64,000 bases of DNA from Phycisphaerales bacterium. Lineage in GTDB: Bacteria > Planctomycetota > Phycisphaerae > Phycisphaerales > UBA1924. The DNA is taken from assembly GCA_020427395.1 (NCBI GenBank), contig JAGQON010000011.1, positions 1 through 64,000 of the forward strand, in the 5' to 3' direction. The notes beneath the pieces were generated by a model. That model saw only the letters and a program-made list of their open reading frames with translations. It was not told where the DNA came from and did not search any database. Each line of letters begins with the position of its first letter. The stretch's first letter is position 1. Positions 7,445 through 15,729 of this stretch are shown piece by piece. Both the position numbers and the translations under genes were made by a program.

Positions 7445-8839
7445 TCACTCCTCCACGCGCACGCACTTCATCTCCATCCCGTTCTGGAACAGCGTCACGC
7501 TTGTGGCCGGGCCATCGCCTTCGGGCAGTTCGAAGCCAAGCTCGGCGTCGACGGCCCCGTAACCGAAACGGTCCTCACCCACCTTGTCCACGCGGTAGGC
7601 GTTCTGGTTGGTGACACGGGCGTAGATGAAGCTGTTGGCGCTGGTGATGGTGATGTCGAAGCCCCACTGCGACTTGTAGGTGCCCAGCAGGCGCTCGATG
7701 TACACCTCGTCGAGCGCTTCGGGGATGGTGGGCTTGGCGGGCTCGGGGTTGAGGCCCAGCATCGACTGGAAGATCTTCTCGCCCGCGACGGTGGTGTACA
7801 TCGTGGCGCCGTTGGTCAGGACCACGACGGCCGCGTCGTACTCGCGGTTGATGGCCATGTAGGACGAATAGCCGCCGGTCTGGCCGTTGTGCCAGTAGCT
7901 TGAGCCGTCCATCGCGAGCATCCAGCCGAAGCCGACGCGCCCGAAGCCGGAGTCGAACATGGTCTCGCGCGCGTTGGTGAGCGATTCGTAGATCTCCAGC
8001 GAGTCCTCGTTGACCTCTCGCAGGTTCTCCATCGCGAAGGTGATCAGCTGCGGGGCCGTCGTCGACCACAGCCCGGCCGGCGCGAGCGCGTTCGTCTCGC
8101 CCCAGGGCTTGACAGTGAGCCCGCCGCTGGTTGGCGGCGCAAGGCGTGAGCGCTGCTCGTCGTTGAGCTCGATCGAGAAATCCACGATCCCCAGCGGCTT
8201 GAAGATCCGCTGCTGCACCAGCGACTCGTAGTCCCCGCCGGCGTTGCGGGCCAGCACCGTGCCCAGCGTGCCCACCGCGAAGTTGGAATACTCGAACCCC
8301 TCGCCCGGGTTTCGGTTGAGCGGCATGATCTGCGTGGCCTTGAACAGCATCTCCTCGGTGTAGCCGTGGAACGGACGATCGGGGTCCGTGGGCGCGATGT
8401 TGACGGGCACGGTGCCCCAGCCCGACGAGTGCGTCGTCAGGTTCCACAGCTCGATCTCGGTGCCGTCGGATCCCTTGATGACCTCGGTGCCCTCGGGGAC
8501 GAGCTCCTGGAGCTTGGTGTGCTTGGTGACCTCGCCGCGCCGGATAGCATCAGCGAAAAACACGCCGGTGATGACCTTGCCGATCGAGCCGATCTCGTAA
8601 ATCGTCCGCGTGTCGGGCGCCCGCTCAGTGTCGTAGCTGAGCGTGCCGATGGGGTGGAAGGTCAGCTTGTCATCGTGGTAGAGCGCCACCATCGCCCCGG
8701 GGATGAGGTACGCATCGATCAGTGGCGTCAGGTGCTCGGCAACAATCGCGTCGCGATCGACGGCGGCCTGCTGCTCCTGGGCGTAGACAGGGGTGGTGAG
8801 AAGGACGGCGGCGGCGAGGGTGAGGGTTTGTGCGTGCAT
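7445..8839 (-). CDS. Secreted serine hydrolase, beta-lactamase/PBP (class C) family
   Basis: The 464-residue protein has a signal peptide ending near VYAQ. The three catalytic motifs of the S12 family are visible: SIGK (Ser-x-x-Lys, about residues 93-96), YSN (about 194-196) and a HNGQTGG block replacing the KTG box. A C-terminal domain of about 110 residues follows. Such proteins are periplasmic D-Ala-D-Ala peptidases, esterases or peptide hydrolases; true beta-lactamase activity cannot be inferred. It heads a probable operon with the pseudopilin-like gene at 6870. A TACACT hexamer 5 nt before the ATG suggests a leaderless mRNA. Confidence 0.87.
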   Translation of the reverse strand: MHAQTLTLAAAVLLTTPVYAQEQQAAVDRDAIVAEHLTPLIDAYLIPGAMVALYHDDKLTFHPIGTLSYDTERAPDTRTIYEIGSIGKVITGVFFADAIRRGEVTKHTKLQELVPEGTEVIKGSDGTEIELWNLTTHSSGWGTVPVNIAPTDPDRPFHGYTEEMLFKATQIMPLNRNPGEGFEYSNFAVGTLGTVLARNAGGDYESLVQQRIFKPLGIVDFSIELNDEQRSRLAPPTSGGLTVKPWGETNALAPAGLWSTTAPQLITFAMENLREVNEDSLEIYESLTNARETMFDSGFGRVGFGWMLAMDGSSYWHNGQTGGYSSYMAINREYDAAVVVLTNGATMYTTVAGEKIFQSMLGLNPEPAKPTIPEALDEVYIERLLGTYKSQWGFDITITSANSFIYARVTNQNAYRVDKVGEDRFGYGAVDAELGFELPEGDGPATSVTLFQNGMEMKCVRVEE

Positions 8840-8844
8840 GCGTG

Positions 8845-8850
8845 AGTGTA
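8845..8850 (-). promoter_or_regulatory. -10 like element, leaderless start
   Basis: On the minus strand TACACT ends 5 nt before the ATG at 8839. Confidence 0.45.
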
Positions 8851-8875
8851 CCCGCGAGCATGAGGATGGATGCGG

Positions 8876-9334
8876 TCAGGGGGTGGTGTCGGCGAGCTGC
8901 TCGGCCAGCATTTGCTCGAAGTCAGACTCGCCAACGAGATCGACAGTGTAATCTGTGAATCCGACCATGACACCTTTGATGTTTCGATCGGGATTGCCAT
9001 ACACCAGGATGCGCCCGGGCTCGGTGGTGTACGGCCCAGGAACAAAATGATACGGCTCACTGACATCATCACGAATAGGTGCAAGCGCATCTTCAGGTGC
9101 AATGATGCCTGATTCGCACAGATGCTGAATCCATGCCTCCGATGGCGGATACCTGAAATCATTCGCTTCCGCGTATATCTGCAATGACGAAACCAGAATG
9201 CGAACTCGTGTTTGACTCCGCAGCGGCCGAAGCACACAGGTCCTTGGCTCAGGCCTGAGCACCACGAGCATGGCTGGCACCGTGATGATCAGTGAGATCA
9301 CCGCGATATTCAGGATGTTTTTGCGAATGATCAC
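8876..9334 (-). CDS. Small single-pass membrane protein, pseudopilin-like
   Basis: This 152-residue product starts with a GTG and has one membrane helix at residues 7-26. The outer part includes a segment (YAEANDFRYPPSEAW) like the region after the first helix in GspG-type pseudopilins. No prepilin cleavage site is seen. It resembles the proteins at 6870 and 58880 in layout, not in close sequence. GC content is lower than in flanking genes. Its own upstream neighbour (ClC) ends 34 bases away, so it may be the downstream gene of that transcript. Function unknown. Confidence 0.55.
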   Translation of the reverse strand: MIIRKNILNIAVISLIITVPAMLVVLRPEPRTCVLRPLRSQTRVRILVSSLQIYAEANDFRYPPSEAWIQHLCESGIIAPEDALAPIRDDVSEPYHFVPGPYTTEPGRILVYGNPDRNIKGVMVGFTDYTVDLVGESDFEQMLAEQLADTTP

Positions 9335-9368
9335 CGTACTCGATTCGGCTCAGCCGGAGATTAGTTCC

Positions 9369-11210
9369 TCACGCCTCGTCGAGCACCGCGTTATAGCGCG
9401 TCATCACCTTGGTGCGGGTCACCAGCGCCAGCGGCTTGGTGCCGCTGAAGCCGTCCACCAGCACCAGGCTCGACACCTCGTTGCCGGCGAACTTCTCCAT
9501 CACCGTGTCGAGGTGCTCATCGGGCTTGATGATGGGCAGGTCGTTGCGCATCAGCTCGGCCACCAGCAGCAGCGGGATGGCCTCGCGGTCGATCAGGGCC
9601 GAGCGCATGTCCGCACCGGTCACCATGCCCAGGTAGCGCCCCTCGTGGTCGACCACCGGGAAGTCGGGCACATTGTGGTGCGCGTGCAGCGTGATGAGCT
9701 TGCTCAGCGGGTCCGACGGGTAGATCGGCTCGGGCGGGAGCGAGGCGTAGTCCACGCTGCTCACGGGGACCTGGCGCATCAGGGTCAGGTCGCGACCGGT
9801 GCCGATCCGCACGCCCGCACGGCGGAGCTTGGCGGTGTAGATCGAGTCGGGCATGAGCATGCGGGTGACGGCCGTGGACACGATCGCGGCCAGCATGATC
9901 GGTGCGAGCACATGCGGCTCGCGGGTGACCTCGAAGAGGATCAGGATCGCCGTCATGGGCGCGAAGGTCGTGCCGGCAATCACCGCCGCCATGCCGACGA
10001 GCGCGTAGCTCGCGGGGGATGAGCCCTCGGGGATGAAGCCGAATCGATCGAGCACGATGCCGAACATCGCGCCGATGCAGGCCCCGCTGAACAGGCCCGG
10101 TGCGAACACGCCGCCGCTGCCGCCCGAGGCGAGGGTGAAGGTCGTCGCGAAGACCTTGGCGACCAGCAGCACGCCGATGGCGCCGATGACCATGACGCCC
10201 AGCTGGGCCGACTCGTAGGTTGTCGGGTCCAGCAGCCCCTTGATGACCACATAGCCGTTGCCGAAGAACGGCGGGACGCTGCTGTCCTCGGCCATGACCA
10301 TGTCGCCGCCGGGCATCTCCTTGAAGAGGTACATGCCGGCGATGCCCAACAGCCCCAGCAGCAGCGCACCGATAACGGGCTTGATGATTCCGTGCACGCG
10401 GAGCTTGGCGAAGATGTCCTCGCCCTTCTCCAGCGTGATCGTGAAGAACCACGCCCCCACGGCGCAAAGCACACCCAGCACGATGTAGCTGGGCAGCTCG
10501 TGGACGCTGAACACATAGTTGGGCAGGTGCGTCGCGAAGATCGCGTCGTTATCGCCCAGCACGACCTGGGTCATGGCCGTCGCGAAGACCGACGCGATGA
10601 CGATGGGCGTGAAGGTCCGGAGCGAGAAATCGCGCAGGAGGATCTCGAGCGCGAAGAACACGCCCGCGATGGGCGCGTTGAAGATGCTGGAAATGCCCGC
10701 GGCCGCGCCGCAGCCGACCAGCGTGTTGACATGGCGTGGGTTCACCCGCAGCTTCTGCGCGCCCACCGAGCCCGCGACCGCGCCGATCTGCACGATCGGG
10801 CCCTCGGCACCCGCCGAACCGCCGGTGCCGACGGTGCAGATCGAGGCGATGACCTTGACGATGCCGATGCGTGCCGGGATCTTACCGCCCTTGCGGACGA
10901 TGGCATCGAGCACCTGCGGCACGCCGTGCCCGCCGGCCTCGCGCGCGAAGGTGTAGACGAGGATGCCCGTGAGCAGCGCGCCGATCATCGGGATGATGGG
11001 CAGCGCCCACCAGGCCCACTCGCCCTGCAGGTGCTCGGTGTAGTGCTCGGCCATGGCCAGCCCTCGCGCAAAGAGCACCGCGCCGATCGCCGTGAACACG
11101 CCGATGATCGCGCCCAGCACATTCAGCCAGCCATCCGGTCGGTCATGGACCCAGACCGCGAGCCGAGTGATGCCTTTGGTTGGTGAGAGCTTGTTCTTCA
11201 CGAACGCCAC
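9369..11210 (-). CDS. ClC family chloride channel/antiporter with C-terminal CBS domains
   Basis: The 613-residue membrane protein shows the ClC signatures: GTGGSAGAEGP (about residues 128-138, with the gating Glu near 136), GVFFALE, and SGGSGGVFAPGLFSGA in the second half. About residues 460-610 form a cytoplasmic pair of CBS domains (DFPVVDHEGRYLGMV and a second copy ending in VTRTKVM). It should move chloride across the inner membrane, possibly coupled to protons, with adenine-nucleotide control through CBS. The proton-glutamate position was not confirmed, so channel versus exchanger is open. It starts with GTG; TATGAT lies 5 nt upstream. topA lies immediately upstream on the same strand. 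Confidence 0.9.
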   Translation of the reverse strand: MAFVKNKLSPTKGITRLAVWVHDRPDGWLNVLGAIIGVFTAIGAVLFARGLAMAEHYTEHLQGEWAWWALPIIPMIGALLTGILVYTFAREAGGHGVPQVLDAIVRKGGKIPARIGIVKVIASICTVGTGGSAGAEGPIVQIGAVAGSVGAQKLRVNPRHVNTLVGCGAAAGISSIFNAPIAGVFFALEILLRDFSLRTFTPIVIASVFATAMTQVVLGDNDAIFATHLPNYVFSVHELPSYIVLGVLCAVGAWFFTITLEKGEDIFAKLRVHGIIKPVIGALLLGLLGIAGMYLFKEMPGGDMVMAEDSSVPPFFGNGYVVIKGLLDPTTYESAQLGVMVIGAIGVLLVAKVFATTFTLASGGSGGVFAPGLFSGACIGAMFGIVLDRFGFIPEGSSPASYALVGMAAVIAGTTFAPMTAILILFEVTREPHVLAPIMLAAIVSTAVTRMLMPDSIYTAKLRRAGVRIGTGRDLTLMRQVPVSSVDYASLPPEPIYPSDPLSKLITLHAHHNVPDFPVVDHEGRYLGMVTGADMRSALIDREAIPLLLVAELMRNDLPIIKPDEHLDTVMEKFAGNEVSSLVLVDGFSGTKPLALVTRTKVMTRYNAVLDEA

Positions 11211-11215
11211 GCCCC

Positions 11216-11221
11216 ATCATA
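11216..11221 (-). promoter_or_regulatory. -10 like element, leaderless start for ClC gene
   Basis: On the minus strand TATGAT ends 5 nt before the GTG at 11210, inside the 21-base gap after topA. Confidence 0.45.
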
Positions 11222-11231
11222 GCCGTGCACT

Positions 11232-14036
11232 TCACGCGCTCACGCTGCGCGGGTCTTCCAACAACACCAACTCATCGACCTTGGGCGCTTCGGGGAGCGG
11301 CTTGCCCTTGCTATCGGTCAGCGGCGTGCCGTCCATGCGTGTGATCGTGAGCACGGGGTTCGCCTTCTCGTGGGCGTGCAGCTTCTTCTCGAGCTCTGCC
11401 TTCTCGTGCTCTTCCAGCGATGCCCACTTGCCGCGTCCGCGGCACTTGGGGAAGCGCGAGCAGCCCAGCCATGGGCCGCGCGCACCGTTGCGCAGGTACA
11501 GCGGACTCTCGCAGATCGGGCACGGGAGCGGGGTTTCCAGCGGCGGCACGCTCGGGGCGTTGACAAAGCCCTTCTTATCGATATTGAGGATCATGCCGTC
11601 GTCATTGGTCTCGCCGTCCTCGAGCGGGGTCGTCAGGAACGGCCCGAACCGCCCGGTCTTGCGGATCATCGGGCGCCCCGTCTTGGGGCACTTCACATCC
11701 ACGAACTCGGCCATCTGCGGGCGGCCCTCGCGGTCGCACGGGCAGGCGTAGTCGCAATCGGGGTAGGTCGAGCAGCTGAGGAACCGCCCGTTCTTGCCGA
11801 AGCGATACACCAGCGTCGAGCCGCACTTCTCGCAGCGGTACTCATCGGGCGCGGGCTTGGTCTCGGCCTTGGCGTGCGTCATCTCCTCGTGCGCCCGCTC
11901 GAGCGACTTGGAGAAGCGCCCGTAGAACTGCTCAAGCATCTCGATCCAGTCCAGGTGCTCGTCCTCGATCTTGTCGAGCTCGGCCTCGAGGTACCGCGTG
12001 TAGCCCAGGTCCATCAGGCGCGGGAAGCCCTCGACCAGCTTGTCCGTGACCACCTCGCCCAGATCCGTCGCGTAGAACGCACGCTGGATCTGCTCGACAT
12101 AGCTGCGGTCCTGGATCGTCTGGATAATGCTCGCGTAGGTCGACGGACGCCCGATGCCCTCGCTCTCGAGCGTCTTGATGAGCGACGCTTCGCTGTAACG
12201 CCCGGGGGGCGAGGTGAACTTCTGATCGACCTGGAAGTCGAACGGATAGAGCAGCTGCTTCTCTTCGAGCTTGGGCAGGTTGAGCTCGTCGCCCGAGGTT
12301 GGCACGCCGCTGACGCGGTAGTGCCCGTCGAACGCCAGCGTGCGCCCGGTCGCGCGGAAGACGGCCTTGCCGCCATCACCGCCTCGGATCATCACGCTCG
12401 TCGCGTCCCACTCCGCCGGCACCATCTGGCACGCCACGAAGCGCTCCCACACGAGCTTGTAGAGCTTGTACTGATCGGGCTTGAGGGCGCTGCGCACCGA
12501 CTCGGGATGCCGCGAGACATCGGTCGGGCGGATCGCCTCGTGGGCCTCCTGCGCGTCCTTGTTGGTCGACTTGAAGAAGTTGGGCTTCTCGGGCAGGTAC
12601 TTGTCGCCGAACTGGTTCTTGATGTGCGCCCGAACAGCGCTGAGCGCCTCGCCCGCGATGTGCGTGCTGTCGGTTCGCATGTAGGTGATCAGGCCGACGG
12701 GCCCCTCGCCGGGGATGTTCACGCCCTCGTACAACCCCTGCGCCGCCCGCATCGTGCGCTGTGCGCCGAAGCCCAATCGGGACGAGGCGCTCTGCTGCAT
12801 CGTCGAGGTGATGAACGGCGCGGGCGCACGCGACTTGGTGCGTTTGGTCTCGATCGACTCGATCGTGTAAGCGCTGTCAGCGCTGGCGATGCCGCTGATC
12901 TCTCGCACCCAACGGGCGGGGCCCTTGCCCCGCTCGTCCTCACGCACGCTGGAGCGAACATCGCTCAGCCCGATCTGCGACGCAATCTTGACGACATTGG
13001 CGCTGATGTCGTGCGCATCGGGCTTGGCGAATGCGCTGGCGATCTTCTCAAGGCGTGCCTTGACCGCGTCCTCGCTGAGTGTCTCGGGTTCGGGGACGAT
13101 CTCGGCGCTGAGGATGCGCGGATCGAACTTCTCGCCGGCGAACTCGACGAGCTCGGCGCGGATGGTGTTGTTGGTGCTCAGCCAGCCGTTCTGCGACTTG
13201 ACCGTGGGTCCCTTGCCCTTCTCGTCCTTCGCGGCGAGGAACTTGCGCCACTGATCCCCCAGCTTCCCCGCCTTGGCCTGATCAATCGAGAAGTAACCGG
13301 TGATGTTCCAGTATTCATCGGGCACAAAGGCGCGGATCTGTCGCTCGCGTTCGACGATGAGGCGCACGGCCACGGACTGCACGCGCCCGGCGCTGAGCCC
13401 CCGCGCGACCTTCTTCCAGAGCAGCGGCGAAACCTGATAGCCGACGATGCGATCCAGAATCCGGCGCGCCTGCTGCGCGTTGACGCGGTCCTCATCGATC
13501 GGGTGCGGGTTATGGAACGCCTTGTCGATCTCGCTCTTGGTGATCGCGGGGAAGATCACACGCTTGGCGACCTTCGAATCGATCTGGAGTTCCTGGGCCA
13601 GGTGCCAGGCGATGGCTTCGCCCTCACGGTCAAGGTCGGTCGCGAACCAGACATCACCGCCGGAGCTGAGCGCATCCTTCGCGGCCGCCTTCAGGTCCTT
13701 CATGACCTGCTCTTTGCCCTTGAGGATCTCGTAGCTGGGTTGGAATCGCTTCTCGATCTTCACGCCCGGGACAGGGTCCTTGACACCCTTGGGGTTCTTG
13801 CTGGGCAGATCGCGCACATGCCCCACCGACGCGAGCACGATGTAGTCGCTGCCGAGGTGCTTGTTGATCGTCTTGGCCTTGGCGGGCGATTCCACGATCA
13901 CCAGCGACTTGCCCTCGGCGTCGCCCTTCTTGTAGTTGGACCCGAAGGATTTGCGAGCGCCCGCCTTCTTGGAGGTTTTCGTCGACGACTTTGTGGGCGT
14001 CTTCTTCGTGGATTTCTTGGTGGTCTTCTTGGCCAT
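11232..14036 (-). CDS. topA: DNA topoisomerase I
   Basis: The 934-residue type IA topoisomerase relaxes negative supercoils. The TOPRIM domain begins with SLVIVESPAKAKTI (about residue 45) and contains the DLDREGEAIAWHL acidic motif. The catalytic Tyr is in GLITYMRTDSTHIAG. The C-terminus has zinc-ribbon repeats: CEKCGSTLVYRFGKNG with CSTYPDCDYAC, a degenerate middle repeat (CPKTGRPMIRKTGRFG), and CPICESPLY with CSRFPKC. Two points are unusual. The first 35 residues are a Lys/Thr/Ser-rich basic tail, at the opposite end from the C-terminal Lys tail of other lineages. There is also an extra segment between the TOPRIM half and the Tyr domain. A promoter with TATATATA near 14080-14095 fits a leader of about 45 bases. 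Confidence 0.96.
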   Translation of the reverse strand: MAKKTTKKSTKKTPTKSSTKTSKKAGARKSFGSNYKKGDAEGKSLVIVESPAKAKTINKHLGSDYIVLASVGHVRDLPSKNPKGVKDPVPGVKIEKRFQPSYEILKGKEQVMKDLKAAAKDALSSGGDVWFATDLDREGEAIAWHLAQELQIDSKVAKRVIFPAITKSEIDKAFHNPHPIDEDRVNAQQARRILDRIVGYQVSPLLWKKVARGLSAGRVQSVAVRLIVERERQIRAFVPDEYWNITGYFSIDQAKAGKLGDQWRKFLAAKDEKGKGPTVKSQNGWLSTNNTIRAELVEFAGEKFDPRILSAEIVPEPETLSEDAVKARLEKIASAFAKPDAHDISANVVKIASQIGLSDVRSSVREDERGKGPARWVREISGIASADSAYTIESIETKRTKSRAPAPFITSTMQQSASSRLGFGAQRTMRAAQGLYEGVNIPGEGPVGLITYMRTDSTHIAGEALSAVRAHIKNQFGDKYLPEKPNFFKSTNKDAQEAHEAIRPTDVSRHPESVRSALKPDQYKLYKLVWERFVACQMVPAEWDATSVMIRGGDGGKAVFRATGRTLAFDGHYRVSGVPTSGDELNLPKLEEKQLLYPFDFQVDQKFTSPPGRYSEASLIKTLESEGIGRPSTYASIIQTIQDRSYVEQIQRAFYATDLGEVVTDKLVEGFPRLMDLGYTRYLEAELDKIEDEHLDWIEMLEQFYGRFSKSLERAHEEMTHAKAETKPAPDEYRCEKCGSTLVYRFGKNGRFLSCSTYPDCDYACPCDREGRPQMAEFVDVKCPKTGRPMIRKTGRFGPFLTTPLEDGETNDDGMILNIDKKGFVNAPSVPPLETPLPCPICESPLYLRNGARGPWLGCSRFPKCRGRGKWASLEEHEKAELEKKLHAHEKANPVLTITRMDGTPLTDSKGKPLPEAPKVDELVLLEDPRSVSA

Positions 14037-14176
14037 GCCGCGTTCGTCGCCTCGTGCGATGGGGGTGATTCCTGCAGTCGTATATATAGGTATACGGGTT
14101 CAGAGGGAACGCCGCATAGGAGCATTTGTCAAGCCCCGGCACCCAAAGTCGAGCAGGATCGACGCTCGGGGCGTCC

Positions 14177-14182
14177 TACGCT
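14177..14182 (+). promoter_or_regulatory. -10 like element, leaderless start for astB
   Basis: TACGCT ends 6 nt before the ATG at 14189. Confidence 0.35.
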
Positions 14183-14188
14183 TGGGTG

Positions 14189-15526
14189 ATGACCCACGCG
14201 AGCGAAGTGAACTTTGACGGCCTGATCGGACCCACCCACAACTACGCCGGGCTCTCCCCGGGCAATATCGCCAGCGCCAGCAACGCCGGCGGGGTCTCCA
14301 AGCCCAAAGCCGCGGCCCTGCAGGGGCTTGCGAAGATGAACACCCTCCGCTCGCTAGGGCTCACCCAGGGCGTCCTGCCCCCGCAGCATCGCCCGGATCT
14401 GGGGGCCCTGAGGGCGATCGGCTTCCACGGCGACGACGAAAAACTGCTCCGCGACGCCCATGAGAGCGACCCGACCCTTCTTGCGGCCATCTGGAGCGCC
14501 AGCAGCATGTGGGCCGCCAATGCCGCCACCGTCTCGCCCAGCGCCGACTGCGCCGACGGACGCGTGCACCTCACGCCCGCGAACCTGATCTCCAACTACC
14601 ACCGCTCGCTCGAGCACCCCACCACCACCCGGGCGCTGCGGATGATCTTCAGCGACGAATCCAAGTTTGTGGTCCACGACCCGCTCCCGCAGCAGATGCG
14701 CTACGCCGACGAGGGGGCCGCCAACCACATCCGCTTCGCCAGCTCGCACGCCGAGCCCGGCGTGGAGATGTTCGTGTACGGCTTTGACCGCGAGGACCCA
14801 GCCGGAGGGGCACGCCATTTCCCGTCGCGCCAGACCCGGGCCGCCTGCGAGGCCATCGCCCGCCTGCACCAACTCGACCCATCCCGCGTGGTCTACACCC
14901 GCCAGCACCCCGACGCGATCGACGCGGGCGTCTTCCACAACGATGTCATCGCCACCGGCAACGAGCGGGTCTTCATGTTCCATGAGCAGGCGTTCGCGAC
15001 ATCGCGATCGCTGGTCACCGACATCGCGGCCCCGCTGGGCGAGCACCTGACGCTCATCGAGGCCCATGACAGCGATTTTACGCTCGAAGATGCCGTTGGC
15101 AGCTACCTGTTCAACTCGCAGATCGTCACACTGCCCGACGGCGGCATGGCCCTGATCGCGCCGCTGGAATCGCAGGAGAACGAGCGCGTTGATGCGTTCG
15201 TCCAGCGCATCGTCGCGGACGAAACCAACCCCATCGGTGCGGTCCACTACCTCGATGTGCGTGAATCCATGCGCAACGGCGGCGGCCCGGCCTGCCTGCG
15301 CCTGCGGGTCGTGCTGCGCGACGACGAGCTGGCGGCCGCGCACCGGGGGGTGATCCTCGATGACCCCCTGAGCGACAAGCTCGAAGCTTGGATCAATACC
15401 CACTACCCCGACGAGCTCAGCGGCGATCAACTGCTGGACCCGCAGATGGCGCGGGCGCTGACTGACGCCCTCGACGAGCTGACCGGGATCCTGGGTATGC
15501 CCGGGCTCTACCCATTCCAGCGCTGA
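14189..15526 (+). CDS. astB: N-succinylarginine dihydrolase
   Basis: The 445-residue protein is full-length against E. coli AstB (about 447). It opens with VNFDGLIGPTHNYAGLSPGN, the family signature, and carries NHIRFASSH and a HNDVIATGN segment with the catalytic His residues, plus GGGPACLRLRV with the catalytic Cys near the end. The reaction turns N2-succinylarginine into N2-succinylornithine, CO2 and ammonia in the arginine succinyltransferase pathway. No astA, astC, astD or astE lies in the window, so it is detached from the usual operon. The ATG at 14189 is chosen because the protein aligns with the family from there. Confidence 0.95.
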   Translation: MTHASEVNFDGLIGPTHNYAGLSPGNIASASNAGGVSKPKAAALQGLAKMNTLRSLGLTQGVLPPQHRPDLGALRAIGFHGDDEKLLRDAHESDPTLLAAIWSASSMWAANAATVSPSADCADGRVHLTPANLISNYHRSLEHPTTTRALRMIFSDESKFVVHDPLPQQMRYADEGAANHIRFASSHAEPGVEMFVYGFDREDPAGGARHFPSRQTRAACEAIARLHQLDPSRVVYTRQHPDAIDAGVFHNDVIATGNERVFMFHEQAFATSRSLVTDIAAPLGEHLTLIEAHDSDFTLEDAVGSYLFNSQIVTLPDGGMALIAPLESQENERVDAFVQRIVADETNPIGAVHYLDVRESMRNGGGPACLRLRVVLRDDELAAAHRGVILDDPLSDKLEAWINTHYPDELSGDQLLDPQMARALTDALDELTGILGMPGLYPFQR

Positions 15527-15590
15527 TTCTGCGCGACGGGGACACAGGATCGAGACAATCCACTCGGATCATCGACCGATGGTTGGCGAA

Positions 15591-15729
15591 ATGACCCGTC
15601 AAGGGTCATCTCTGCTGAACACCGGCATTCAATCGGCACGATAGAGAATCGAGCCCCTTTGGGTTATCAACCCCCCTGTATGGGTGGTTATTCCACGCGA
15701 CCGATCCGCATCGACATAAGGGAATCCCG
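15591..15729 (+). promoter_or_regulatory. Structured 5' leader of nhaA, candidate ion riboswitch
   Basis: A 7-bp hairpin (ATGACCC 15591-15597 with GGGTCAT 15603-15609) is followed by a CTCT..AGAG helix (15610-15644) enclosing GCTG/CGGC and CCG/CGG pairings. Two mutually exclusive hairpins come next and share the bases AACCC at 15669-15673: GGGTT 15661-15665 with AACCC, or AACC-CCC 15669-15676 with GGG-GGTT 15682-15689. A Shine-Dalgarno AAGGGA lies at about 15718-15723. This layout (compact structured domain, then alternative helices, then RBS) looks like a riboswitch. nhaA genes in other bacteria are preceded by the nhaA-I/nhaA-II RNAs, described as lithium riboswitches. I could not run a covariance model, so the class is unproven. 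Confidence 0.45.

Noticed and set aside
11370..14189. A 939-residue open frame on the plus strand opposite topA
   Set aside because: It is the mirror of a clearly identified topoisomerase and shows the Arg/Ala/Leu/Gly-rich composition of high-GC antisense frames; no domain is recognisable.
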